Positions 17,408-26,719 of a DNA stretch of 64,000 nucleotides are shown piece after piece. Every line of letters begins with the position of its first letter. Position 1 is the first letter of the stretch. Source of the DNA: UBA6168 sp041741095 (lineage in GTDB: Bacteria; Bacteroidota; Bacteroidia; Chitinophagales; Saprospiraceae); assembly GCA_041741095.1 (NCBI GenBank), contig JBGSKQ010000039.1, forward strand, positions 23,377 through 87,376. The letters run 5' to 3'. The position numbers and the translations under genes were made by a program. The notes under the pieces are model-generated. The model saw nothing but the letters and a program-made list of their open reading frames with translations, searched no databases and was not told where the DNA came from.

Positions 17408-17833
17408 ATGACATTCACTTTCAAAAAAACGGAGCGCCTAAAAAGCGAAAAAACGATTGGGCGCATGTTCAAGGAGGGGCAATCCTTCGGGGTTTACCCT
17501 TTGCGCCTGGTTTGGCTGAAAGTGGAAGAACCGAGGAGCGAATCGCCCGTGCAGTTTACGGTGAGTGTTGGGAAAAAAAACTTTAAGTCAGCCGTGGCCC
17601 GCAACCGCATCAAACGGAAAGTAAGGGAAGCCTGGCGTTTGAACAAAGGAAGGTTGTACAAAAAACTGGAAGGTGCCGAAGGGCAATTGGCCTTTATGGT
17701 ACTGTACACCGCCAAAGAAGACCTGCCCCATCAAGACATCGAAAAGGCCATGAAGACCTTGATCCATATTTTTATCAAAAAAAATATCAAGCCTGACAAC
17801 AACCAAAAATCAGACAAGTCACCTCTTTCCTAA
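17408..17833 (+). CDS. rnpA: Ribonuclease P protein component
   Basis: Protein subunit that helps the RNase P RNA bind precursor tRNA. 141 residues from ATG 17408 (MTFTFKKTERLKSEKTI), the normal RnpA start; a longer frame from 17342 would add residues encoded by the leader repeat. The family signature is AVARNRIKRKVREAWRLN (the RNR motif), and VSVGKKNFKSAVAR precedes it. The basic, slightly long C-terminal tail (KKNIKPDNNQKSDKSPLS) is variable in the family. In many bacteria yidD/yidC follow; here a hypothetical secreted protein gene does. Confidence 0.93.
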   Translation: MTFTFKKTERLKSEKTIGRMFKEGQSFGVYPLRLVWLKVEEPRSESPVQFTVSVGKKNFKSAVARNRIKRKVREAWRLNKGRLYKKLEGAEGQLAFMVLYTAKEDLPHQDIEKAMKTLIHIFIKKNIKPDNNQKSDKSPLS

Positions 17834-17870
17834 AATTTTTACAAAAAGAATTTTCTCGTGCATTAGAAAC

Positions 17871-17900
17871 ATCCAAACACCTAAACACTCAAACACTCAT
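17871..17900 (+). repeat. Short-word leader repeat (AAACACTC type)
   Basis: CCAAACACCTAAACACTCAAACACTC units, ten bases before the start codon at 17912. Confidence 0.55.
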
Positions 17901-17911
17901 CATCACCGCTT

Positions 17912-18427
17912 ATGCGACTTTGGATACCCATCATATTTTTGTTTTTTGGCAAAATGGCCATTGCCCAAAAATTCGTGCAATTGGAAAAAACGCACAGCCC
18001 CAAGACTACCAAATACTACCCCGGCGACGAAATCACCTTCCAAATGGTGGGCGGCCAGTGGTACACCCGTGTCATTGAGGATATTTCTTATGAAGAAAAC
18101 GCCATCCTGTTCGCCCAGGGCTTCGTGAACGTGGACAGCATCATGGCTTGGCGTTCTTTCAAAAGCAGAAAATGGTCGAGGCCGCTGGGCAACCAATTGT
18201 TCAATTTCGCCATCGCCTGGGTACTTTTTTCGGTAATAGATCAGGCCGTATCGGACGAGCCTTTTAAAGATATTCCAGAAAGCACTTACGTCATTCCCGC
18301 TGCCAGTGTGGCCACAGGTGTTGCCATCAAATTGGGCTTCAAACAGCGAACTTTTAGTTTATCCAAAAACAAAGCGGGAGAAGCGAAGAAGTGGCGGCTG
18401 AGGGTGCTGGATTTGAATGTGAAGTGA
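17912..18427 (+). CDS. Secreted/membrane protein of unknown function
   Basis: 171 residues. A signal peptide is likely (MRLWIPIIFLFFGKMAIAQ, cleavage after AIA-Q). The next segment is beta-rich and contains YYPGDEITFQMVGGQWYTR. Two hydrophobic stretches (NFAIAWVLFSVIDQAV and VIPAASVATGVAIKLG) suggest membrane contact in the second half. Not recognised as a named family. It lies between rnpA and a nucleotidyltransferase-like gene on the same strand, but functional linkage is unlikely. Confidence 0.7.
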   Translation: MRLWIPIIFLFFGKMAIAQKFVQLEKTHSPKTTKYYPGDEITFQMVGGQWYTRVIEDISYEENAILFAQGFVNVDSIMAWRSFKSRKWSRPLGNQLFNFAIAWVLFSVIDQAVSDEPFKDIPESTYVIPAASVATGVAIKLGFKQRTFSLSKNKAGEAKKWRLRVLDLNVK

Positions 18428-18451
18428 ATTTGCATTTAGAAAAAAACTGTC

Positions 18452-19090
18452 ATGCAATCGGCTCAAATCTTTAGCTACAAAGGAAAAACACCAGCGGATA
18501 TCGCCCATGACGAACTCCGCCTGGCACTTGCCCGCACGGGCGAGGAGCAGTTGCGCTTTCTTACAGAATTGATAGAGCTGTCCAGCATGTTTTCAAAAAG
18601 CCAAAAACCACCCATCATGAGCCATCTGTACGAGTCTGTTTTCGCTTTTTTCAAAAAGCTGGAAGAACACCAGGTTGAATATCTGCTGATTGACGGATTT
18701 GCCGTCAATGCCTATGGCTTCGCCAGGAACACGGGCGATTTAGATATTTGGGTTAATGACTGCTCCGGCAACAGGGCAGCATTGGCAAAGGCTTGTGTTG
18801 CATTGGGCATTGCTGGCGGCGAACTATTGGAAAAAATGGATTGGACACCTGGCTGGACGGGCTTTCATTTGCCCAATGGTTTCAAGGTGGAAATCATGGG
18901 CAGGCTTTCCCATTTCACCGAAATGGATTTCAAGACCTGTTTTGAAAGGGCAGAAAAAGTGCATTTGCAAAATTTGGAAATACCTGTGCTGTGTCTTGAT
19001 GATCTTTTAGCAGAAAAACAATCCACCAACCGCCCAAAGGACAAAGAGGACATTACCCAATTGCTCCGCATCAAAGAAGAACGCCGCTGA
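18452..19090 (+). CDS. Nucleotidyltransferase-fold protein with an N-terminal extension
   Basis: 212 residues. Residues 60-200 look like a minimal nucleotidyltransferase (DUF6036/AbiEii-like): YLLIDGFAVNAYGFARNTGDLDIWV gives the G-F-A and D-x-D active-site features, and LPNGFKVEIMGRL adds a later strand (key residues D-L-D-I). Residues 1-58 (beginning MQSAQIFSYKGKTPADIAH) are a helical unit that in related genomes is, as far as I recall, often a separate small gene upstream. An internal ATG at 18617 (MSHLYESVFAFF) could start the core domain alone. No toxin or antitoxin partner is obvious; the next gene is ettA. Function unknown. Confidence 0.72.
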   Translation: MQSAQIFSYKGKTPADIAHDELRLALARTGEEQLRFLTELIELSSMFSKSQKPPIMSHLYESVFAFFKKLEEHQVEYLLIDGFAVNAYGFARNTGDLDIWVNDCSGNRAALAKACVALGIAGGELLEKMDWTPGWTGFHLPNGFKVEIMGRLSHFTEMDFKTCFERAEKVHLQNLEIPVLCLDDLLAEKQSTNRPKDKEDITQLLRIKEERR

Positions 19091-19153
19091 TGAAGCCTTG
19101 CAAATTCCCAAACTTCCTTCATTTTTGCAATCCATTTTGTTTGAAGCCGCTGG

Positions 19154-19191
19154 CATCAACGAACTACCATCAATAAACAACGAACAACACT
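19154..19191 (+). repeat. Short-word leader repeat before ettA (CAACGAAC type)
   Basis: CATCAACGAACTACCATCAATAAACAACGAACAAC units end a few bases before the ettA start at 19196. The words match 16655-16687 and 29216-29250. Confidence 0.58.
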
Positions 19192-19195
19192 CCAC

Positions 19196-20875
<1,680 letters not shown>

Positions 20876-20886
20876 GGGAGGGGAAG

Positions 20887-20914
20887 GGTGCGATTGCTGG
20901 GAAGCAATCGCACC
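20887..20914 (+). terminator. Hairpin after ettA
   Basis: Perfect 12-bp stem GGTGCGATTGCT/AGCAATCGCACC (20887-20898 with 20903-20914), four-base loop, 11 bases after the ettA stop. No clear U-tract follows, so it may stabilise or terminate the message. Confidence 0.5.
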
Positions 20915-20984
20915 GCTTATGGCCAAAAATGTATAGATATTCATGGCCTACTTGAGCGATTTTCAAAACGCATTTAAACCATAC

Positions 20985-21896
20985 TCAGCCTAAGGCCCCT
21001 GCCACCCTCGCCCCCAACTCCGCATTGTTCAGTACCAATTTAATATTTGCCTTCAAACTTTCTCCACCTGTCAATTCCTTGATCCTGGCGAGCAAGAAGG
21101 GAGTCGTTTCCTTGCCACGGATACCTTTATCAAAAGCTTCGGTGATTGCTTTTTCGGTAGCTTCTTGTATTGAATCGAAGGAAGGCTCATGCTCAGTAGG
21201 AATAGGATTGGCAATGAGGACGCCGCCTTGCAGGTCCATTTCCCATTTTGTTTTAAGGAAATGTGCTATTTCAGTAGGCGAGTTCAGGCGGTAGTCCACG
21301 GTGAAACCGCTCTTACGGGTATAAAAGTTGGGGAACTCGTCCGTCCGATAGCCGATGACTGGTACGCCAAAGGTTTCCAGGTATTCGAGCGTCAGGCCAA
21401 TATCGAGGATGGATTTGACACCGGCACTAATGACGGCCACGTTGGTATTAGCCAGTTCCTGCAAGTCTGCTGAGATGTCCATTGTCTCTGTAGCGCCACG
21501 ATGTACTCCTCCAATTCCGCCCGTGGGAAAAATGCGGATGCCCGCCAGATGGGCAATGATCATAGTGGAGGCTACCGTTGTAGCGCCTGTCAGTTTTTTC
21601 GACAAAACAAATGGCAGGTCACGACGACTCGTTTTGATAGCCTGTTGGCCTGTTTTTCCCAAATACTCAATCTCGTCCTGGGTCAAACCCGCCTTCATTT
21701 TGCCATCCAAAATGGCGACGGTGGCGGGAACGGCACCGTTCATCCTGACGGTTTGCTCTACTTTCAGGGCGGTTTCAACATTTTCGGGATAAGGCATGCC
21801 GTGTGAAATAATAGTACTTTCCAAGGCAACTACAGGCCGACCCTGGGCCAGGGCTGCCGCTACTTCGGGGAGGAGTTGGAGGTAGCTGTTTTTCAT
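20985..21896 (-). CDS. psuG: Pseudouridine-5'-phosphate glycosidase
   Basis: Splits pseudouridine 5'-phosphate into uracil and ribose 5-phosphate, the second step of pseudouridine breakdown. 303 residues, normal length. Family segments: ALESTIISHGMPYPEN near the start, TTVASTMIIAHLAGIRIFPTGGIGGVHRG (key residues T-G-G-I-G-G-V-H-R), VISAGVKSILDIG, and PVIGYRTDEFPNFY. The kinase partner PsuK is not adjacent. Convergent with the ettA end, and upstream of it is the terminator of the cysteine-rich gene. Confidence 0.95.
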   Translation of the reverse strand: MKNSYLQLLPEVAAALAQGRPVVALESTIISHGMPYPENVETALKVEQTVRMNGAVPATVAILDGKMKAGLTQDEIEYLGKTGQQAIKTSRRDLPFVLSKKLTGATTVASTMIIAHLAGIRIFPTGGIGGVHRGATETMDISADLQELANTNVAVISAGVKSILDIGLTLEYLETFGVPVIGYRTDEFPNFYTRKSGFTVDYRLNSPTEIAHFLKTKWEMDLQGGVLIANPIPTEHEPSFDSIQEATEKAITEAFDKGIRGKETTPFLLARIKELTGGESLKANIKLVLNNAELGARVAGALG

Positions 21897-21910
21897 AATT
21901 GTGCTTTGTT

Positions 21911-21943
21911 GAAACCTAAAATTGGTTGAATGATTTGTGCAAA
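21911..21943 (-). promoter_or_regulatory. Probable promoter of psuG
   Basis: Minus strand: TTTG at 21943-21940, 21-base spacer, then TAGGTTTC at 21918-21911 (one mismatch to TAnnTTTG). It ends 15 bases before the psuG ATG at 21896. Confidence 0.45.
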
Positions 21944-21963
21944 AAATGGAATCGCCCTAAAAT

Positions 21964-22001
21964 AAAAAACCTCTGGCCCATGATGAACCAGAGGTTTTTT
22001 T
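21964..22001 (-). terminator. Terminator of the cysteine-rich gene
   Basis: Perfect 13-bp stem AAAAAACCTCTGG/CCAGAGGTTTTTT (21964-21976 with 21988-22000), 22 bases after the stop of the upstream minus-strand gene. U-tracts are present on both strands. Confidence 0.82.
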
Positions 22002-22022
22002 AATTGCTAAAATCAGCAGTTA

Positions 22023-22517
22023 TCAGTTTGCCCCTTCGCCTTTTACCAATTTCACTTTGGCATCGGAAGAAGTGGATGTGGAAGTGCTGGAAGCTTTTTC
22101 GCCATCTTTTTTGCAGCAAGCTTTGCCAGCCTTTTCGCCGCCAGCGCAGCAGGCCTTCTTCTCATTGGAAGAAACTTTGGTGGCAGAAGCACTCTTGGTG
22201 CAGGAAGCTGCTTTTTCAGATGGGGAAACGTTTACGAATTTGCCGGATTTGGTGCAATATTCAACAGCTTCGTAACTCACTTTGCCAGAGGTAGGGCAAA
22301 CGCTTTTACGGACGAAGGAAGCCTCGCCTGTATTGGAAACTTGCTTCACGATGCTTGCATCGGATTCGGCAGCTTTTTCAGCATCGGCAGCGGCTGATGA
22401 TGTGCAGGAAATTTTTTCGGCAGAAGCGCCTTTGGCGGCGCAGCAAGCCTTTTTCTGGGCATTGGCCGCAAATGCAAACAGGCCAATGAAAGCGAACAGG
22501 AAGAAGAATTTTTTCAT
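22023..22517 (-). CDS. Cysteine-rich, low-complexity secreted protein of unknown function
   Basis: 164 residues with a clear signal peptide (MKKFFFLFAFIGLFAFAANAQ). The mature part is unusually rich in Lys, Ala and Ser and has ten Cys, six of them as CC pairs in near-repeats: KKACCAAKG close to the start, KKACCAGGEKAGKACCKKDG towards the end. Single Cys occur in SVCPTSGK, EYCTKSGK and SCTKS. A Ser/Thr run precedes a KVKLVKGEG tail. I do not recognise the family. Metal binding or a disulfide-linked surface protein would fit the CC pairs (inference). It is a one-gene unit with its own promoter (22592-22622) and terminator (21964-22001). Confidence 0.75.
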   Translation of the reverse strand: MKKFFFLFAFIGLFAFAANAQKKACCAAKGASAEKISCTSSAAADAEKAAESDASIVKQVSNTGEASFVRKSVCPTSGKVSYEAVEYCTKSGKFVNVSPSEKAASCTKSASATKVSSNEKKACCAGGEKAGKACCKKDGEKASSTSTSTSSDAKVKLVKGEGAN

Positions 22518-22591
22518 TTTAACTGTGGATTTAGTTTAAAAGTTAAGGATCAAAAATTGTCTGGGTTCCAATAGCCCTTACAAGACAATGC

Positions 22592-22622
22592 CAAATTTAG
22601 AACAGCAAACGCTTGCCAGCAA
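22592..22622 (-). promoter_or_regulatory. Promoter of the cysteine-rich gene
   Basis: Minus strand: TTG at 22622-22620, 20-base spacer, TAAATTTG at 22599-22592 (full TAnnTTTG match). It implies a leader of roughly 70 bases before the ATG at 22517. Confidence 0.55.
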
Positions 22623-22691
22623 TGGGGCCTTTTGTGTTTATGATTAATTTAACCTTTCCTTAAGCGGCACGGCCTTGGCTGTTTTGATGGG

Positions 22692-22724
22692 TTTGTGCGG
22701 CAATTCAAAAATTATTTACCTTTG
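22692..22724 (+). promoter_or_regulatory. Promoter of the lipoprotein gene at 22759
   Basis: TTTG at 22692-22695, 21-base spacer, TACCTTTG at 22717-22724: a complete Bacteroidota -33/-7 promoter, about 35 bases before the start codon. Confidence 0.72.
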
Positions 22725-22758
22725 AACGCCCCATTTTGCTGGGCCAAACAAAACATCC

Positions 22759-23274
22759 ATGAAAAAACTATTACTTGTTCTACTGCTTTCACCACTGCTG
22801 TTCCTTCAATGTAAGGTAGTAAAATACACGCCCGACAAACTGCCGGCCAAACAGATCATTTTTGGCGATGGCGGCGGCTTTTACAGCCTCGAAACCACCT
22901 ATACGCTTTTAGAAAATGGACAACTGTTCAAGCGGGCGGGCAACGATGGTAAATATGAAGAACTAAGGCCCATGAAACCTGCCGAGGCCAAAGCAATTTT
23001 TGAAAAAGTGGCTTCCCTCCAGCTCTACAAACTGGACATTTATAAGCCAGGCAACCTCTACTATTTCCTGCAAGACGTGAATGCCAAAACGGATAGCCGA
23101 ATCGTGTGGGGCGCTGGCGACTTCCTGCCGCCCAAGGGTGTGGTCAGCGTTTTCAGGGATTTGTACGCAGCCACCAAAACAAGGGAAACCGTCCGTGAAG
23201 GCAAGACGGCCATTGTGAAAAAAGAGGCAGAGGAGAAAGAGAAGGAAAAAGAAACGGAGGCTGGAAAATGGTAA
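22759..23274 (+). CDS. Lipoprotein of unknown function
   Basis: 171 residues. The N-terminus MKKLLLVLLLSPLLFLQC is a lipoprotein signal with the acylated Cys at 18. The body contains IIFGDGGGFYSLETTYTLLENGQLF and a C-terminal region that ends in a highly charged Lys/Glu tail (EKEKEKETE; no more than a coiled or disordered end). The pattern of a GGG turn followed by a strand pair resembles small Bacteroidota lipoproteins without a named family. It has its own promoter and is convergent with the oxidoreductase gene, so it forms a single-gene unit. Confidence 0.75.
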   Translation: MKKLLLVLLLSPLLFLQCKVVKYTPDKLPAKQIIFGDGGGFYSLETTYTLLENGQLFKRAGNDGKYEELRPMKPAEAKAIFEKVASLQLYKLDIYKPGNLYYFLQDVNAKTDSRIVWGAGDFLPPKGVVSVFRDLYAATKTRETVREGKTAIVKKEAEEKEKEKETEAGKW

Positions 23275-23280
23275 AAAACA

Positions 23281-23307
23281 GGGGCATGAAAAGTAATTCC
23301 ATGCCCC
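23281..23307 (-). terminator. Terminator of the oxidoreductase gene
   Basis: Stem GGGGCATG/CATGCCCC (23281-23288 with 23300-23307). On the minus strand it is followed by TGTTTTTTAC, a good U-tract, so it ends the gene whose stop is at 23334. Confidence 0.68.
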
Positions 23308-23333
23308 TCGTCGTTGCTATTTGAATTTGAAAT

Positions 23334-24710
23334 TTATAAAACCTTCGTTTTGCCAGGTATAGCACAGGCATACATCCCATCTGGGCCGGGCAGCACTGGT
23401 GCTTGGGCATCCCAAGCAAAATTCGTGGGCATAAGGCTCATCTCCGAATTGAGGGCGTCGTTCCACTCAATGATATTTCCTGAATAAGTGGCCATTCGGC
23501 CAAGAATGGCGGTCATGGTAGCGTAGGCCCCGTTTTCCGCATCGTGGTAACGGTATTCCCCTTTGGCGATAGCGTCAAACAATTCGTCATGCTCCACTTG
23601 ATAGGGATTGGGGTCGTTGCGGTCGTCATGTTTCATGATTTCCTGACCACTGCGGGAAACAAGTACGCCCGGCCTTGGGGCAGATCCCTTCGACCCTTGG
23701 AATACCTCTGTGACTCGGCTCATCGTACCGGGCTGGTGGCGGCATTGGCTGAACATGCGGCTGCCGTCATCATATTCATATTCGATAAAATGATGGTCGA
23801 AAATTTCACCAAAATCCTTTCCAACCCTCACCTGGCGGCCACCCATGCCATGCGCCCGCACCGGGTAGGCGTTTTTCACCCAATTGCTCACGTCCAGGTT
23901 GTGGATGTGCTGCTCGCAAATGTGGTCGCCGCAGAGCCAGTTGAAGTAGTACCAATTGCGCATTTGGTATTCCATTTCGGTGAGCGGCCGTCCAGCTTTT
24001 TGCGAAAACTCTTCCCGTGAGCGCACCCACACGCCATCGTTGTTCCAATAAACATGCGAGGTCACGATGTCGCCGATGGCCCCGGCTTGCATCATGTCCA
24101 CCCATTTGCGGTAAATAGTTTGATAATGGCGCTGCAAGCCGACCACCACGTTCAGCTTCTTCTTTTTAGCTTCTTCGGCGGCAGCTAAAACTTTTCTCAC
24201 GCCCGGCGCATCGGTGGCCATTGGTTTTTCTGTAAAAACATGCTTGCCCTGCCGGACTGCCTCTTCAAAATGGATAGGCCGAAAACCGGGCGGAGTGGTC
24301 AATATCACCACATCGGCCAGGGGGATGGCTTTTTTATAAGCATCAAAACCCACGAAGCGATGCTCTTTTGGCACCTGTACCTTTTCCTTGACATTCCCTT
24401 CAGTTCCTGTCCAATCGGAAATATCGTCGGCGGTCAGGGTGTTGTAGCAACTGTCCAATTGGTCCTGGAAAGCATCGGCCATGGCCACCAATTTTACGTT
24501 TTGCTTGGTCAGCAGGGCCTGCATGGCAGCGCCCGTCCCCCGTCCTCCGCAGCCTACTAGGGCCACTTTTATGGCATCGTCGCCGTCAATAAAGGCTTTT
24601 GCCGAAAGCATGGAAGGCACAAGGATGGCCCCACCTGTAGCAATGGCAGATGTTTTTACAAATTTCCGGCGGTTGAAGCCTGGCTTTTTTTCAAAATTAT
24701 ATCCTGACAT
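23334..24710 (-). CDS. Gfo/Idh/MocA family oxidoreductase, Tat-exported
   Basis: NAD(P)-dependent oxidoreductase or related sugar-modifying enzyme. 458 residues from ATG 24710 (MSGYNFEKKPGFNRRKFVKT). NRRKFVKTSA followed by a hydrophobic stretch is a twin-arginine export signal. The Rossmann fold follows: IKVALVGCGGRGTGAAMQ; then EKPMATDAPGVRK (the conserved E-K-P). The family includes periplasmic enzymes acting on sugars or glycosides in Bacteroidota. Substrate unknown. An upstream ATG at 24743 adds only 11 residues before the Tat signal and is less likely. Confidence 0.9.
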   Translation of the reverse strand: MSGYNFEKKPGFNRRKFVKTSAIATGGAILVPSMLSAKAFIDGDDAIKVALVGCGGRGTGAAMQALLTKQNVKLVAMADAFQDQLDSCYNTLTADDISDWTGTEGNVKEKVQVPKEHRFVGFDAYKKAIPLADVVILTTPPGFRPIHFEEAVRQGKHVFTEKPMATDAPGVRKVLAAAEEAKKKKLNVVVGLQRHYQTIYRKWVDMMQAGAIGDIVTSHVYWNNDGVWVRSREEFSQKAGRPLTEMEYQMRNWYYFNWLCGDHICEQHIHNLDVSNWVKNAYPVRAHGMGGRQVRVGKDFGEIFDHHFIEYEYDDGSRMFSQCRHQPGTMSRVTEVFQGSKGSAPRPGVLVSRSGQEIMKHDDRNDPNPYQVEHDELFDAIAKGEYRYHDAENGAYATMTAILGRMATYSGNIIEWNDALNSEMSLMPTNFAWDAQAPVLPGPDGMYACAIPGKTKVL

Positions 24711-24846
24711 GATCAATGAAATTTTGTGGCCAAATCGCCCCAAAAACCACTTTCAGTTTTTAAGGCGCATGGCCGTTTACCGACCTGTTTTCAAAACCAA
24801 TGTTCGGGAATCAAAACCGCAATGCCAAATGCTTTTTTGTAAAAAA

Positions 24847-24882
24847 CAAAAGGGCGGTCGTATGAGTGCGACCGCCCTTTTG
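24847..24882 (-). terminator. Terminator of the lytic transglycosylase gene
   Basis: Perfect 14-bp stem CAAAAGGGCGGTCG/CGACCGCCCTTTTG with an eight-base loop, 20 bases after the stop at 24903; a long U-rich tract follows on the minus strand. Confidence 0.85.
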
Positions 24883-24902
24883 CTTGGAGGATTTTCTGGC
24901 CA

Positions 24903-26426
24903 TTATTTCATGGCGGTATCTTTTTCCTGGGGCATTTTGATTTTTACCTGGGTGCCGGGCATGGGCGGTTTTTGTGGTGAAAACTCGTTCCAGGCCAGCA
25001 GGTCTTTCAGCGTTACACCTGGGAATTTTTCCACAACGTTTACAAGGCTTTCGTTGCGCTGCAATTGGTATAAAATAAAACCCGTGTCTTGATTTTTGGC
25101 TGGTGTGGCTGAGTTGTTTTTGGAAGATGTGTTTTTGCCGCTCTCTTTTGTTTGTTTGGACAAGGGCTTGATCTGCTTGAGGGGTTGGGTAGAAAGCTTG
25201 CGGGGTGCTTCCTTTATCACCCGTGGAGCAGGTGCTAAAGCCTGTTCTTTTTCAGGTAAAATGTCAATATCGGCTTCTTGCGGTAGAAAATGAACCCGCT
25301 CTTTTGGAAACCAAACTGTCAGTTCCTGTCCTTTTTTGATGCGGTCAGAGGTCAGGTGGTTCCAAGCCCGCAGGCTGTGCTTTGAACAATTAAACAAGGT
25401 GCCAAGTCCCTTCAGGTTGTCGCCCTCCGCCACTGTATAGATGGATTGGAAATAAAATCCATCGGGTTGGTAAGCGGAAGTGTCCACCAAGGCTGGCAGT
25501 TCGGGTATTTGACTGGCTGTGCCAATATCGGGGCGCAACAGTCCGAGGTATTCATCAAAGGCTGGCATTACCCGCTTTGGCAACAAGATATAATGCCCAT
25601 TTTCGCTGGCTGGTACTTTGCCTTTTTTATAAGCAGGATTCAATTCGGAGACTGTCTCAACTGGCAAACCTGACACAGATGCGATGGCCGTAAAATCCAC
25701 TTCACTGAACACTTTCACCGCTTCAGTCAACTGCATGTCAAGGCTGGGGAAATTGGGTTCTATTTCATGCAAATGATAGTAGTTCACGATATATGCCACA
25801 GCAATGAAGGCAGGGACGAAGTTGCGGGTTTCCCTGGGCAGGAACTGAGCTATTTTCCAATAATCCTCGGTGTGGGCACGCTTCATGGCCCTGGTAATAG
25901 TGCCTGCACCACAATTGTAGGAGGCCAGCGCCAATTCCCAAGTGCCAAAGCGTTCGTAGGCTTTTGCCAAATATTTCATGGCTGCATCGGTCGAATTGTG
26001 CGGGCAGGAACGCTCGTCAATTTTGTCGTCAATAGCCAGGCCGTAGCCCCTGCCCGTTGCGGTCATAAATTGCCACAGGCCCACGGCGCCAACAGGTGAA
26101 GTTGCTTTTGGCACCAATGCCGATTCCAGCACAGCCAGGAATTTCAGATCCTGTGGCAGCTTGTGCTCGTCCAGGTATTCATCGAAAATGGGAAAATAGG
26201 TGGCCGCACGGCCAAGTATGCGGGAAGCCAGGCGGGCATTGCCCGACAGGTATTTTTTGATGTAGCTTTCTACGGTCGTGTTGTAGCGGGTCTGGATCAT
26301 ACAGTCCATTCCTTCCACACGGGATTTTATTTCCGCCGGATCGTAAATTGGGTCAGCCTTGGTGATTTGGAAAAACAGGATGGAGATAAACAGGGCAAAG
26401 AAGGTGCGTAACGCTGATGGTTCCAT
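24903..26426 (-). CDS. Membrane-bound lytic transglycosylase with LysM domains (MltD-like)
   Basis: Cleaves glycan strands of peptidoglycan to anhydro-MurNAc ends in the periplasm. 507 residues. Signal peptide at about 1-24. The SLT domain (about 80-220) holds the catalytic Glu in FLAVLESALVPKA, then SPVGAVGLWQFM and LALASYNCGAGTI. Two LysM-like peptidoglycan-binding units follow: one starting YTVAEGDNLKGLGTLF (about 320) and one at the C-terminus (YQLQRNESLVNVVEKF). The linker is rich in Lys/Pro/Ser/Thr. Works in cell-wall turnover with the M23, GH25 and MurF-Alr products of this window, though it is not in an operon with them. Confidence 0.93.
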   Translation of the reverse strand: MEPSALRTFFALFISILFFQITKADPIYDPAEIKSRVEGMDCMIQTRYNTTVESYIKKYLSGNARLASRILGRAATYFPIFDEYLDEHKLPQDLKFLAVLESALVPKATSPVGAVGLWQFMTATGRGYGLAIDDKIDERSCPHNSTDAAMKYLAKAYERFGTWELALASYNCGAGTITRAMKRAHTEDYWKIAQFLPRETRNFVPAFIAVAYIVNYYHLHEIEPNFPSLDMQLTEAVKVFSEVDFTAIASVSGLPVETVSELNPAYKKGKVPASENGHYILLPKRVMPAFDEYLGLLRPDIGTASQIPELPALVDTSAYQPDGFYFQSIYTVAEGDNLKGLGTLFNCSKHSLRAWNHLTSDRIKKGQELTVWFPKERVHFLPQEADIDILPEKEQALAPAPRVIKEAPRKLSTQPLKQIKPLSKQTKESGKNTSSKNNSATPAKNQDTGFILYQLQRNESLVNVVEKFPGVTLKDLLAWNEFSPQKPPMPGTQVKIKMPQEKDTAMK

Positions 26427-26719
26427 GTTGTGTTTTGCATTGGTGACGACCAGTCCTTAAGCTGCAAAAAAAAACTATAATTTATTGGTTGTCAAAGAAA
26501 TAGGGCAGCTTATAGGTGCTGTTCTTAAATAGGTAGCTCCCTCATAGTTTAAGTGAATATTCTGACATGGGTAGGATCTCAAGTAGGTCAGTGGCGGCAA
26601 AAATAGCCAAAAAATTCAAACCAGCAAGCCCCCGCCTGCAATAACTGTTCCAAGCGTTTGGCAATGGCAAGGCGTGGGAGATATAGAAATGTGCTTTTTG
26701 GCCCAAACACCATATAAAA

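Noticed and set aside
26427..26719. Possible tRNA or small RNA between gatA and the lytic transglycosylase gene
   Set aside because: I looked for a cloverleaf or a hairpin with a U-tract and found none; the region appears to hold nothing recognisable.
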